Assembly (NCBI GenBank): GCA_018257865.1
Contig: JAEUBA010000003.1
Coordinates: 310,001-374,000, forward strand
Length of the DNA: 64,000 bases
Origin: Stereocaulon alpinum
Taxonomy: Eukaryota; Ascomycota; Lecanoromycetes; Lecanorales; Stereocaulaceae
Direction: 5' to 3'
The position numbers and the translations under genes were made by a program. Each line of letters opens with the position of its first letter. Within the stretch, counting starts at the first letter, position 1. Positions 45,795 through 56,283 of this stretch are shown piece by piece. The notes below the pieces were generated by a model. The model was not told the DNA's origin. It saw only the letters and a program-made list of their open reading frames with translations, and made no database searches.

Positions 45795-46622
45795 ATGGAC
45801 GCCGCAGCTCTCAAAATAATAGCAGTCAGCATGGCTTCCCAGAAAGCTGAACGCCTTCGAATCGAAATGGACGTTTTCAAATTCATCCTCCGCCTTAGGA
45901 TCGTCACTCTAGACCACCTCGCCCTTGACAACAGGAAGTGCACGTTGTGCAAGAAACCTTACGGGAAAAGATTCCAAGTTCAAGGTCCAGAGATGGCATG
46001 CGAACTGCCGTGCGGGTGTACAGTCGGCCACATGTGCATTAGGGAATACTGGTCCCTCTACGAAATGGCGCAAGTTTCCTGCCCTGTCGTAAGTACTCAC
46101 TCCTTCCCCTACCCGATAACCAGGACAAGAGATGCTGAATCCGCAACTGCGCAGTGCCAGAAGCAGATACCCAAACTGGTAGAGGCTGCTACCGCCCTGG
46201 CGCGACTGCAGCCGCTCTTCGCGCGATTTAAACCTTCATACAACGCCCTTCGCTGCTCACCGGACCCAAGGATTGGGGCGATAGAGGAAGAAGACGTGAG
46301 GAAGCAAATTGAGCAGTTCGAGAACGACACCGGCTTGCATTTCCTAAGCCATGACGGCTCCCTCAAGTCAAGTGTGTTCGAAGGTCTTACGGCAGACCTT
46401 TGCAACTGGAGCGAGGACGCGACGAGCGAACAGATCCTGATAGATGCTGATAAAATCGAGAAAGTAAGCAAGGATGTAGAGAACGTGGAGCGTGGAAGCT
46501 CTCCTGCATCTAGCGAAATCAGTGCTGAGGGTAAAAGCCGCAAAGCCAGTATTTCCCGTGTTTTGGGATTGGGTCGTGCGGCTGTCAAGGCTGTTGACAT
46601 CTTTCCTAAGAAGTCCGGTTGA
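45795..46622 (+). CDS. RING-type zinc finger protein
   Basis: Exons 45795-46088 and 46155-46622; 253 aa. Splicing is what completes the RING: 'CTLCKKPYGKRFQV', 'CELPCGCTVGHMCIREYW', and 'SCPV' joined to 'CQKQ' gives the final C-x2-C pair. The Cys/His order fits C3HC4-like RING, so an E3 ubiquitin ligase role is likely but not shown. The C-terminal two thirds are helical and charged ('ALARLQPLFARFKP', 'EEEDVRKQIEQFEND') and end in a basic segment 'SRKASISRVLGLGRAAVKAV'. Target unknown. The next gene also encodes a RING protein. Confidence 0.7.
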   Translation: MDAAALKIIAVSMASQKAERLRIEMDVFKFILRLRIVTLDHLALDNRKCTLCKKPYGKRFQVQGPEMACELPCGCTVGHMCIREYWSLYEMAQVSCPVVSTHSFPYPITRTRDAESATAQCQKQIPKLVEAATALARLQPLFARFKPSYNALRCSPDPRIGAIEEEDVRKQIEQFENDTGLHFLSHDGSLKSSVFEGLTADLCNWSEDATSEQILIDADKIEKVSKDVENVERGSSPASSEISAEGKSRKASISRVLGLGRAAVKAVDIFPKKSG

Positions 46623-47415
46623 GCTTTGATTCGGGAAGCTTTGATGGAGGCAGTGTTCCCTCCTTCCAAATCTGTTAGCAGTCATGCTCGTTCATCTATT
46701 CCGAGCTTTCGAGCGCGATTTCACTTCGAAGCATAAACCTCAATATTCAAGCTTCATGCTCTTTCGCCCATGTTTTTGTCGCAGATCCTGTTCAGCATTC
46801 TGGAATGTGTGATAACATTTGACTGATTCAAAATGTCAAGGTTTAGTGGTCATGCTCCTTCGCACTCGCGTTTTGCTACGTGTTCTAATCCATTGCTCAA
46901 TCAACATAGCATCTTCCTTGTACATTCCGATATGTTTAATCGACATATTCCCATCAAGCTGTCGTAATCTATCACTCGCAGAGCAGACGCTGGTGCGAAT
47001 GCCACTGTGGCGGAACAACCCGGCCTGATCTTGTTCTACGCCAGACACAGAACACCGAGCGAATGGCGTCTCGCAGGATGAAACAATGGCTTTTAAACTG
47101 GAGTCGACAATGGAGATTCAATAAGAAGTCTTGTCGCGGAAGCGATTCCAATGGACATGAGAATGTTGCCGGATAATGCCATTGTCACGCAGTGATCTTT
47201 CGCCTTAAGCCTTCGACACCTTCACAGCCTTGATACCTCCATTTCTCGGACACAAATACTTCCTCTTCGTCCTTCGTCCCTAAGCTCATCAAGCTTCCTC
47301 GATCGTTCTACCAACGCAGCTTCAAATCCCACATACAGTCTCGAGACATCAGCAATCCACAGCATCAAACGAGCGCACAAGTCCTCAATTCCTATCTACC
47401 TCATAGAGTAGTACC
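46623..47415. other. Intergenic between two RING genes
   Basis: No gene seen. The 200 bp before 47416 are pyrimidine-rich and likely hold the promoter. Confidence 0.5.
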
Positions 47416-48468
47416 ATGGCCCACCTGGGCGGCCCACCCACTAAGCCGAGTAAGCTCCCTCAGCTCCCGACCTGTCCACCAGTCAACCTCCTCATCAAGC
47501 CCACAGATCTTGCTCGCCTCTCCCAAATTCAAGAGCCAAAGAAAGCTCGATGGACAGAAGGTATAACCAATCTGTGGCACGTCATTGATTCTTCGACTCC
47601 AGGGTCCACGGCATACAACAACGCTTACATCAAGCTAGTCCGCATCACCAATGTTGTCAAGGAGGCTTACGATAAGCAGTCAACGGCGTTCTTGTTCACA
47701 GGCCCAAATGACTCGACTGCTCCAACTCGCTATGAGCCCGAAGCCAAGAGTGCGGGTCTGCGACTTCGTGCGAGCAATGCGTCGAAATCAGCTGTGTCCT
47801 CCATATCTGACGCTGCTGCTGGGAAGCGTCCGCAGCGGATGAATCTCGGCGACGTGAACCTAGCCACGAAAGAGTTCGTTGATTTGGCCGAGGTCCCAGA
47901 TTGCTTCATGAATTGCGATTTATGCAATAACACCTTCTCCATTGAGGAGCTTGCGGGCCAAGGATTCACCGTCTACCCTGTGAGACTACCAATTTGCGGG
48001 CACATTTGCTGCTACGACTGCGCGAGAATGTACATCAGCCACTCCAGCTGTCCCGACTGCGACACAAACCTTGGCGATCCCACTCAAGCACTCGCGTTCA
48101 TCGACCAGCAGATCGAGAACTGCCGTCAGTATCTCATCGCCAGCTCTGATGATAGGCTGCAGAAGGGATTGACTCAAGCACCGCCCGGGTATCCGACATT
48201 GGGACCACAGAAGCCGAAGGAGTCTATCTTCATGACAGACGACTATGATGACGATGCGACGATCTCAGAGGATGATCCTGAACTAGCTGAGGGAGAAGAC
48301 TGTGCCGGAACGAATGGTGCTTCGACAATGTCAGATGCCGTCACGGAACAAGCAGAGTATGGAACGGGGAGAGGTATCAATACCTATCCTGAAGAAGATC
48401 TCGAAGCGGCGTATACGTTACTCGATATGCGATACCAATACAACACTCCGTCGCCGTATAGGACCTGA
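47416..48468 (+). CDS. RING-like protein with C-terminal 'EAAYTLLDM' motif
   Basis: Single exon, 350 aa. A RING-like finger at about residues 168-212: 'CDLCNNTFSIEEL', 'LPICGHICCYDCARMYI', 'SSCPDCDTN'. Spacing fits C3HC4-type zinc binding and suggests an E3 ligase. The N-terminal region is helical and partly Pro-rich. After the finger comes an acidic disordered stretch ('DDYDDDATISEDDPELAEGE') and a C-terminal motif 'YPEEDLEAAYTLLDMRYQYN'. A related motif appears twice in the next gene. Start is the ATG in a good ACCATGG context. Function unknown. Confidence 0.7.
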   Translation: MAHLGGPPTKPSKLPQLPTCPPVNLLIKPTDLARLSQIQEPKKARWTEGITNLWHVIDSSTPGSTAYNNAYIKLVRITNVVKEAYDKQSTAFLFTGPNDSTAPTRYEPEAKSAGLRLRASNASKSAVSSISDAAAGKRPQRMNLGDVNLATKEFVDLAEVPDCFMNCDLCNNTFSIEELAGQGFTVYPVRLPICGHICCYDCARMYISHSSCPDCDTNLGDPTQALAFIDQQIENCRQYLIASSDDRLQKGLTQAPPGYPTLGPQKPKESIFMTDDYDDDATISEDDPELAEGEDCAGTNGASTMSDAVTEQAEYGTGRGINTYPEEDLEAAYTLLDMRYQYNTPSPYRT

Positions 48469-49007
48469 TGCTGATGCTGATCAGAAGCGACGGGACTTGC
48501 AGGGTGAGGCTTGCCAGTGGGTTGGGACATATTCGTGTGGGTACCTCGGAGGTGAGTCCATGTTAATGTTCGTGCCGCTTGTTGTTGCTTTCATTATTAG
48601 ACTTACGCAAGCATTCGTGCATCAAGAAACGTGCAGTGTTCTAGATTTTGATATCTAATTCTAATTCTAATACTAATAAACGACCAAAGAATGCTGAGAA
48701 GCATGAAAGACGTGAATCAGCATTAGCAAAGAAATCTCGATCCTTTTGTTTACTCTGAATTGTTCCAACAGCGGTGACTTGTTGCTTGATAAAATATAGC
48801 TTTGCGTCCCCCCAGGGGCGCCGAAATCCTTGTGCGCTTCATCTACCGACTATTGACAGTCCATGATAATGGATTTCCCAGCTCATTGTCCGCTAGCTAC
48901 CTCAGTCCTTTCTGGAGCACAAAGATTTCTCACTCTATCAAAAGCCCTTTGTACATCCGACAGTTTCAACAAAATGCCCTATAAGTCCTTGAGTAACCCG
49001 AAGTTGT

Positions 49008-49087
49008 CTGTTCCTCGCGACACACTGCCTGTCCGTCGTGATACACTGACTGCCCATCGTGATACACTAATTGCCCATCGTGATACA
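49008..49087. repeat. 21-bp minisatellite, 3.8 units
   Basis: Three full units ending CATCGTGATACA or CGTCGTGATACA (49025-49045, 49046-49066, 49067-49087) preceded by a diverged 17-nt unit. It lies 77-156 nt upstream of an ATG. Confidence 0.85.
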
Positions 49088-49096
49088 AACCACACC

Positions 49097-49109
49097 ATAT
49101 ATATATAAA
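49097..49109 (+). promoter_or_regulatory. TATA-like tract
   Basis: ATATATATATAAA about 55-67 nt upstream of the 49164 start codon. Confidence 0.45.
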
Positions 49110-49163
49110 CTCACGCCACTCTCATAACCCATAGCATATTGAATTCCTCCTTCCAAACTCACA

Positions 49164-50351
49164 ATGGCAAAGTCCAAGTCCAAGTCCAAATCCACCAAAC
49201 ACCAGCAAAAAGCAACGCGCAAATCTGCCCGAACCGCAAAACGCACAGAGCAGGATCTCAAATTCGAATCCAAAACCATGGAAGCCACCGATGAACTCAA
49301 GCGCCTCACCCACGAAGCTGTGCACCATCTATTCGCAGAGATCGAAAAGTACATAGTCACACTCGACGACAAGGTCGCAGAACATGTAAGAACAATTGTA
49401 GCGAACGCAATGGAAGCAATTGAACGACTTGGCTTTATTCTTCAAGAAGCGGAAATGGCGAATGCCGAGCCCTTGTGGCATACAGTTTTGGGTGGGGACG
49501 AAGAGGTTGATGAGGGGAAGATTGTGCTGGGATTTATCAATAAGTTGAACGGGACTGATCTTACGCTGGAGGATGTGGATGCTGCGAGAATTTTGGTTGA
49601 GATGGCGAACAGTGGTAAGGAGAAGAGTGTGGAGGGATATACGCAGGATGAATTGGATGCTGCTCATGCGTTACTTGAGTTGTCGAGAGGCGATGCTGGT
49701 GTCGTTGAGGAGAATCAGGCCAATGCGGCGCCAGGAGGTTCGGGGGATCCGGATGCACCAGGAACTCCCAAAGGATCGAAAGATGCTAGCGATACAGATG
49801 ACTCAGACGATAGCGACGGTGCTGATGGTGCTGATGGTGCAGCGGGCGTGCACCCCGATAACGCTCCAGACGATGCCAATGACACCAATGAGAATAACAT
49901 CCGCACTTCTAACGTGCGCGCAGAGCCCTACATTCTACCCAATGGAAAAGAGCTCAAGCTCATCCCATTGATACCAGACTTCCGACCCCAAAGCATCCCT
50001 GCGGACACCGACGCCGGACCGAGCTACACCAAGATTCGGGACAACGAAAGTGCCATGCAGGCCCAAAGCAGAGGACACAAGAAATCAGAAAAGGAAGTGA
50101 AGGCACTAGCTAAACCAGATGGGCCCGAACCATGCGACAATTATATGCAGAAGCCCAATTCCGTGCCGGATGCGTTCGCGGACGATGTTTACCCCTTTCA
50201 CAAGTTCCATCTTGATGATACTGGCAGTGCTCTTGGTGGTAATCTGTCCATGGGGCCGGAGGATGTGAGGAGGAAGATGGATGAGGAGGGGAAGATGCCG
50301 AGTGGGAAGAAGAACAAGTCGAATCCTGCCAAGCGACAGAAGATCTCGTAG
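49164..50351 (+). CDS. Hypothetical charged protein with repeated 'DAAxxLLxL' motif
   Basis: Single exon, 395 aa. A Lys/Ser-rich start 'MAKSKSKSKSTKHQQKATRK' is likely a nuclear signal. A helical part follows ('HEAVHHLFAEIEKYIVTLDD'), then two related motifs 'LTLEDVDAARILVEMANSG' and 'YTQDELDAAHALLELSRGD'. The middle is acidic and repetitive (DSDD, GADGADGA). The C-terminal part contains 'EPYILPNGKELKLIPLIPDF' and ends in a basic 'KKNKSNPAKRQKIS', a second nuclear-type signal. No enzyme motif. The motif is shared with the C-terminus of the neighbouring RING-like protein. Function unknown; probably nuclear. Confidence 0.65.
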   Translation: MAKSKSKSKSTKHQQKATRKSARTAKRTEQDLKFESKTMEATDELKRLTHEAVHHLFAEIEKYIVTLDDKVAEHVRTIVANAMEAIERLGFILQEAEMANAEPLWHTVLGGDEEVDEGKIVLGFINKLNGTDLTLEDVDAARILVEMANSGKEKSVEGYTQDELDAAHALLELSRGDAGVVEENQANAAPGGSGDPDAPGTPKGSKDASDTDDSDDSDGADGADGAAGVHPDNAPDDANDTNENNIRTSNVRAEPYILPNGKELKLIPLIPDFRPQSIPADTDAGPSYTKIRDNESAMQAQSRGHKKSEKEVKALAKPDGPEPCDNYMQKPNSVPDAFADDVYPFHKFHLDDTGSALGGNLSMGPEDVRRKMDEEGKMPSGKKNKSNPAKRQKIS

Positions 50352-50766
50352 GTAGGTCAGTCGAGTGGTGATGGTAATCAAGGATTTGTATAGAGCGGGT
50401 CTCCGGTTGGCTTTGAAGCGCGATTGCTTGGTAATAGGTACCAGCTTCCCATTATAGTTGTTAAGCCGAGTTTGTCCAAACAGCAAGGTGCTTGCACTGG
50501 TACCGTAAAGGCATTCTATGAGTTGTCAGCTGATTCCGTTGATAGCGCTAATATGCAAAGGCAACGTGAAGAAGCGCTCAATGCATCGAACGGATGATAC
50601 GTGCTTGGACGGATAATCCGCAACGAAGCGCAATTACACGCGCCTTCCAGTCTCCATAAATGCTGTAGTAGAACGTTGCCAAGTGAAGAGGCATAGCGAT
50701 ACTCCTACTTGGCGTTCAAGGTGTCAGTATCAGGAGCCCGCTAAAGCTAATACCACGCAACGCAGT
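50352..50766. other. Intergenic
   Basis: No gene seen. Confidence 0.5.
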
Positions 50767-51321
50767 ATGCTTCACGAACACTTCACGAAATTTCTCTTCA
50801 CTTTCTTCGCCATCGTCTCCACAGGCGCCAGCACAAGCGGAACGATCCAATGCTTACCTCCAACCTCCGGCGTGACTCCTCTATCCTACTCCGGATGCCG
50901 TCTCGCCATCACCGAGTTCTCCAGACGACACCCGGGGAGTGAGTATGATGAGTACATCCTTACGCGCAGAAGGAGGTCTAGCAGTCATTATGTCCATTGC
51001 CCGTATGTGATCGAGGATGAAGGATGTGTGTTCACCCTCGATTTCTATAAATCGCATAGCTCTTTTGCTATATTGGCGATGAACGCTGTTTCCGCTGTAG
51101 AAGCAGCAATGTCTTTAGCACGGCAGTGCGTTCGACAAGAAGGCGTCGATGGGGGAGTAATCACATGGAAAGGCTATGGTTGGGAGATTAGGTATACGTT
51201 GGCGCATTCAGCCAGGCCATTCTCTAGTCCAGATCCTGGCCCGTATACCAATCTGTCTAGCGTTGGTGATGGGAATGAGACCTTTGTCGTGCGTCAAAGA
51301 CTGGGGAAAAAAGTGGATTAA
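50767..51321 (+). CDS. Small secreted cysteine-containing protein
   Basis: Single exon, 184 aa from ATG 50767, chosen because it places a signal peptide ('MLHEHFTKFLFTFFAIVSTG') at the N-terminus; an in-frame Met at 50683 would not. The mature part has 5 Cys ('IQCLPP', 'YSGCRLAI', 'VHCPYV', 'DEGCVFTL', 'RQCVRQ'), a spacing known from an uncharacterised family of fungal secreted proteins. A possible N-glycosylation site is 'YTNLSSV' or 'GNETF'. No enzyme motif. Effector-like by size and Cys content, but this is inference only. It lies next to the F-box array. Confidence 0.6.
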   Translation: MLHEHFTKFLFTFFAIVSTGASTSGTIQCLPPTSGVTPLSYSGCRLAITEFSRRHPGSEYDEYILTRRRRSSSHYVHCPYVIEDEGCVFTLDFYKSHSSFAILAMNAVSAVEAAMSLARQCVRQEGVDGGVITWKGYGWEIRYTLAHSARPFSSPDPGPYTNLSSVGDGNETFVVRQRLGKKVD

Positions 51322-51542
51322 CGCCTATATCAGTACGAACTGAGGTCACCTCTCTCCATGCATCTAAGTACAGATGTAGTAACTCCTGATGGAGCATGGC
51401 CTCTGGCATAGACTTCCCAAGCATCTCACTATCAACCACTCCATTCTTCCATCAACCTTGTTTGCAGCGCTGTTTGGACCTCTCCATATGCATTGAGCCA
51501 TCGCATATCAAGCTTTCTGATCCATCTATGTTGAAACCAGAG

Positions 51543-52406
51543 TTAGCCCCTCTCAACTTCTGGGGTAGAATTAGTGATGAACCCTAAGAGAAGCACGTAC
51601 TTTACGCCTCTCCGCGGGCGAGTGACCGTAAGTCCTCCAAAGACTCTGCCCTTATGTTGGCAAAGTAAGGCTTTGGTCTTCGAACGATTTCCTTGTATCA
51701 TCCACGAAACCACGTCGTGCAGCTCTATCAGCTCTTGGAGAGTGAATTCGTCGAAATAAGCCCCTACTTCAATGCCACAGGTAAGCATTCGTTGGACAAT
51801 GTTGCAGAGTCATTTGCGATGATATCCATCGAGGGTGAGCTTCGAGGGAGAAGTCCTGCAGTAGTACTTACGCATGGGAAAGTTTTGTGCTAACGCAATA
51901 GCCCAGATATTGTAATAATACCGTGTCCATTTGACAATCTCCTCGTCATCGATCTTCGGAAATTTGTGAACGCTGAGCGACCAACAAGGTGCTAGGGACC
52001 GATCAGACATGTGGTGATAAGGCCTTTGGTAGTACTGTGATCGGACAAAGCGCGCATTCTCGAGGAGAAGCTTGTTGCGGAGGATAGTTGTGAAGTAATC
52101 ACCATTCCTGGCTAGATATGGGTGAAAGCTGCAAGTTTGCAGCCAGAAGACCTCTACTGCATCTTGGTAGCAGTTTATATAACGCGGAAGTACCGATACC
52201 GAAATCGTAGCTGTGTTGAGACGCCATATGTCGTATAATTTGCCGGATGTGGAGGCAAATGCTGTGATTGTCCGGGGCTGATCGAAGGTTTTGAACACCT
52301 GGAGTAAAATCTCTGGCGCAAGGTTTGAAAGCTTCTTTGCCTGCAGTGTGCAGATAACATCTGTACAAGCAAGTGCTGGTAATTTCTTGATACAGCTATT
52401 ATCCAT
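51543..52406 (-). CDS. F-box-like protein, array copy 1
   Basis: Exons 52406-51872 and 51766-51543; 252 aa. F-box-like N-terminus 'LSNLAPEILLQVFKTFDQPR' then 'TITAFASTSGKLYDIWRLN', a block shared with the other copies at 54.8-60.2 kb. 'VLPRYINCYQDAVEVF' corresponds to the 'RAIDCYxQACxL' block of the paralogues. The C-terminal part after the GTAAGT..TGAAG intron reads 'LGAYFDEFTLQELIELHDVV', matching the position of 'VLDVxQVxxxLxFLVD'. F-box proteins recruit substrates to SCF ubiquitin ligases, but this subfamily is uncharacterised. It is the only copy on the minus strand. The 3' end could contain one more small intron. Confidence 0.6.
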
Positions 52407-53404
52407 GTTGGCTAGGAACTAAAGCTGTCCAGGGCCTTGTAGGTTGTTGTTGTGAACGCGACCGGAACGGGAAATCTGTGTTATAACGTCAAAGTGAATG
52501 GTGGGTTCCGTTGTTTATACGCGGTACCATAGTAACCCCCCTTTGAGGCATACAACGATGAGAAACTGCCATGTGTATGTGAATACCTGTGAGCTTTCGA
52601 TATATGATTGTCCCGACATCAATCACACCTGAGCCTGCAAGGGGATTCACTCAGATCAGGTAGCAGTAGCCCTATCAGTACTAAGCTTGTCTGGTTGTGA
52701 TAGTATCAAAGTCATGGAGCTCCGAGCAAAGTCTGCCTTATTCCTCTATTTCTGAGCATCAATCGAAAGACTTTCTTGTCTCGAGACAGCAGTCTGCTAC
52801 GTCAACAGCAACGACATGGAGCTCCAGATCTTTCCAATATATGTCCATGCGTATTTATGTCTGGCAGTAACATATCTTATCAAGCAGCAATAACACGATC
52901 ATTGGGGTAAATTTCACAATATACCGCGCACATGAATGTTTTGCACAAAAGATATGGCAAAACCAGCGCTTTGGAGTAGCAAGTGTGTCGACGTTTCAAG
53001 TCTGTTCAGTAACACTGGCTACATGCTGGAAAATGACAGTATAGTCGCAGTATCTAACGATGAGCAAAGGAGCTTTAGGAACCCAGACTGAGGGTCTTAT
53101 ATAGGCAATTGGAGCGGCTATTGGGGTAATCGTGCTGCAGCACACTGTTATTATGTCCGCTCAGTGATATTGAAACGTTCTAGCCATCTAGTCGAAATGC
53201 CTATTGGCGAGGATGGAACGAAATCGAGCAACTCTCATTACACGTAGATTGTAGGGGTTCGCGCCAAGACCGGAGAATGCCGAGGTATGTCCAGCATCAG
53301 CAAGAATGTACGCAATCATCAAGGTTGTCACCATCAGACCGTCCAGCTCATTACAATGCAATCGTACATCAAGGAACATATAGCAACACTGGCCAGTGGT
53401 CCAT
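52407..53404. other. Gene-free 1 kb
   Basis: 5' flank of F-box copy 1 and 3' flank of MND1. Nothing recognisable. Confidence 0.5.
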
Positions 53405-54125
53405 CTATCCCACCGCCCGGAAGCCCATATCCTGCAATTCTCTCAGCCCCTCCCCCTCAACATACTCATCCCCATAAACCTCCCTCTTAACCCCATCGAC
53501 ACCCTCTCGGTCCCCACCCATCATCTCTAGCAGCCTTCCCTCCAACACCCCGATGTTATCTGTCCACCTCTCAGCCTTCGCCTTGAATTCCACAATTCCC
53601 GTCCTCTTCCTATCCACCTCCCCCGGATCATTATCCTTATACCCTTCTAACTCCTTCCTCAGCACACCCACTGCCTCTGACAAACCCAATTGCTGCGTAA
53701 CCAGTTGTGTTCTTCCCTCAACCTCTCCCCTCATCTCGCTCGCAGCCTTGACTTTCACTCCTAGCTCTTCGATGGCAGCATTGAGTATGCCTTGCTCCAC
53801 TTTCAAGCGTGACATAGTAACGTCTCGAGTGTTCTTCTCCTCGCTAAGGAAGCTCCAGTACCAATTTCCGCTTCCGATCTTCTCGACACGGATCTTGCCT
53901 TCGTCGTGTAGGGCCTGGAGGTAGTCTTTGACTTGCATGCCGTTGATTGAGGCGACGGCTGGAAGGGACTTTTCGAGGTCTTTAATGGAGTGCGCTGTAC
54001 GTGAGGATTGGAGATAAGTGAGGATGAGGTTCTGCTTGGCGATGGGAGGGAGGGTCTTGGGCGCCTGTGGTTGTTGGTGAGTTGTTAGTGCAGGAGTGGG
54101 GCTGAAGGTTGGGGTGAGTCACCAT
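53405..54125 (-). CDS. MND1: Meiotic nuclear division protein MND1
   Basis: Exons 54125-54123 (only the ATG) and 54064-53405; 220 aa. With Hop2 it forms a coiled-coil heterodimer that promotes strand exchange by Dmc1/Rad51 in meiosis. The spliced start reads 'MAPKTLPPIAKQNLILTYLQ', then 'SIKDLEKSLPAVASINGMQV' and 'GKIRVEKIGSGNWYWSF', the winged-helix region. The rest is a long heptad-like coiled coil ('LRKELEGYK', 'KAKAERWTDNIGVLEGRLLE'). The first coding exon is the start codon alone; budding yeast MND1 also has a very early intron. GTGACT..CACAG, 58 nt. Presence suggests meiotic capacity. Confidence 0.9.
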
Positions 54126-54802
54126 CTTTGCGAGACTATGATGCAGGGAAGTTCTGAATGGATGACTAGGAGGTAGTTGAGATTGACTGAGTCTTGTGGA
54201 TCTGGGTGGGATTCGGACAGTAGGTATGTATTGCTAAGGAGTCTGCGTTGGTGGGTTATTTTGTTATGCCGACAGCAATTACAATTATCGCTAACTTCCC
54301 TCAATCCTGCCTGCTATTCTTGACGAAGCTATACGTGCTAACGTACTTTCCGTCTTTTGCCAAAAGAAACCAGCCCTGAGAGCCTTACTGATAATGAGGC
54401 ACCTCTCTTAGCTTGAGAACTGTACACATCTACAGCAAATCCTTCTACATTGATGAGTGCCACCACAGTTGTCAACGATAGTTACCTATTGAATCTGTGG
54501 CTGGCAAGTGACAAGGAGGCAAACATGTTCTCTGATATCCGCAAACCACCCTGTCCCGAAAAATGCTCAAAATGCTCAAAATACTCAAAATGAGTAGGTA
54601 GTGAATGAATCATGTGACACAAATTGCTGGTCAACACCCCACTTTGAACCTGACAAGTCCACCTCACATGCTCTTCCCATTCAGCATATAAAAACTACAA
54701 CCGTCCCGCGGAATCTGTGCATATTTGGTAGCAGTCTTTGTCAAACCTGCTCGACGCCTGATTATTCGCCTTTACTCTACACTACTGCTGCGGCTATCGA
54801 CA
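54126..54802. promoter_or_regulatory. Divergent region MND1 / F-box copy 2
   Basis: Contains four 9-bp direct repeats of the type TGCTCAAAA at about 54562-54594 and a TATAAAA at 54687-54693, about 110 nt before the copy 2 ATG. Confidence 0.45.
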
Positions 54803-55764
54803 ATGATGTCGACGTCAATGCCAGATCTACCGCCTGAAATGATAATTGAGATTTTTGCGTCCATGGACAGCTTCGCAACAGCGTCGGCGTTGAGCAAAAC
54901 CTCCCACCAGTTTCACAGCATATTCGTACGCGGTCTTGAATCAATCACTGTGGGAATCCTTGGTCGTAGTGTCGAGTGCTTCGAGCAAGCACGTGAGCTC
55001 GTCGACGCTCAAGCCGTGACTGCTACTATGGAGTATCATCCCGGTGCGTTCTTATCCCTAGGCTAGCATTCCCTCGTTGGTACTTCTCCTTGAGTCGGAA
55101 GTGGTCTTCGGCTCCAAGAGATGTGTTTGAAGACGTAAGCATCTTCTTGATTTGGCGATACTGACTCTCAATACATCCAGATAGGGCCGCAGCTCTCTAT
55201 ATCGAGAGAACAACACGATTCCTCATCAACTCTGAAGAGGCCTCCGAAGCAGCAGAGTATTTCAACATAGCAGCGCCCATGCAAATGCCATTTAAGTCTC
55301 CCTGCTGCAGGAGTATGACCGCCAGCGAGAACAAGACCTTCCTCCGAGCTTACTACCGCGCCATGACATTTGCATCTCCGGCCCGACAATACATCTGGAA
55401 CATTCTCGATTGGAGGGTGCTAGATGTGTTCCAGGTCTCAGATGCACTGAGTTTCCTGGTAGACTACTCCGATCGCAAAAATGCTATGATTGCATACCCT
55501 TATGGGCTATATCTCCTGCCTGACTTTCGCGATAGCCCCACGGAGAAAGCTGCCAGGGAAATTAATGCCCTCTGTGGTGACTTGATGGGTTTACAAGCCA
55601 ATGAACCCCTGCTTGCCAGCTATCACATTTCGAAGTTCAAGTATCCATTCTTGGGCGATCCAGCTTACAGGAATGCCGTCGGGAACGAGCGAGGTGCTCG
55701 GCTGTCTCAACTCTATCCCTCACTTTCAGAGGAGATAAAGAACAGGTTGCCTTACCTACTGTGA
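54803..55764 (+). CDS. F-box-like protein, array copy 2
   Basis: Exons 54803-55043 and 55181-55764; 274 aa. Two adjacent ATGs (54803, 54806). F-box-like start 'MPDLPPEMIIEIFASMDSFA', then 'TASALSKTSHQFHSIFV' and 'RSVECFEQARELVDAQ'. After a 137-nt intron comes 'LYIERTTRFLINSEEASEAA', 'KTFLRAYYRAMTFASPARQY' and 'WRVLDVFQVSDALSFLVDYS', blocks shared with copies 4 and 6. It ends with 'LSQLYPSLSEEIKNRLPYLL', an F-box-distal helix typical of this family. Complete and apparently functional. Inferred SCF substrate adaptor; target unknown. The other full copy (59260) lacks this intron. Confidence 0.7.
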
Positions 55765-56181
55765 TATCAGAAGTAGGAGCGGAAATCTCGACCAATCATT
55801 TCTTTTCGGCTATCGACACTTGTAGAAAATGAAGCGCATGGTTGTCTGGCGCCTGTTAGGGCGTCAGTCTGGCTTCGAAGGATCTAGCAGAAAGTACATC
55901 CTAGGGCAGCGCCGTCGATTTCATGAACAAAGAACGGTGAAAACTTGGAATGCACGTCATGGGGCTCACTTCACTTCATTAAAGAATGATGTTACTCGAA
56001 CAGTGACAGCCCGTCTTCCCTTTTCCCCATCCATCCTATTCGATCCAAACACTTACACACTCGTGATTGGAGAATTGCCGACCTTCTATGACACCTCAGG
56101 TAAGAATTTCCACGGCTCCTGCGCTTCAGCACTGAAATTCACCTGCCTAGCCCTTTGAATCCATCGTCTCGAACGCCGGCC
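55765..56181. other. Intergenic
   Basis: A 109-codon open frame at 55829-56158 has no recognisable content; not called as a gene. Confidence 0.4.
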
Positions 56182-56283
56182 ATGCCTTCGACGGAGTTGT
56201 CCAATCTCGCACCTGAGCTCATCATCGATGCCTTGCGGTACTCGGAAGACCAATCCTTCATTTATCTCCGAAGAAGTCCTTAG
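56182..56283 (+). pseudogene. F-box stub, array copy 3
   Basis: ATG 56182 reads 'MPSTELSNLAPELIIDALRY' and stops at TAG 56281 after 33 codons. The opening is almost identical in style to copies 1 and 6 (LSxLAPELI). No downstream family blocks were found in any frame before copy 4, so only the 5' end survives. The bases before the ATG (TCTCGAACGCC) resemble those before copy 6 (CTCCCGAACGCC). Confidence 0.6.

Larger units (their letters stand above)
48469..49163. other. Intergenic with 21-bp tandem repeat and TATA tract
   Basis: No gene seen. It includes the 21-bp repeat at 49008-49087 and an alternating TA tract at 49097-49109 just before the next gene. Confidence 0.5.
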
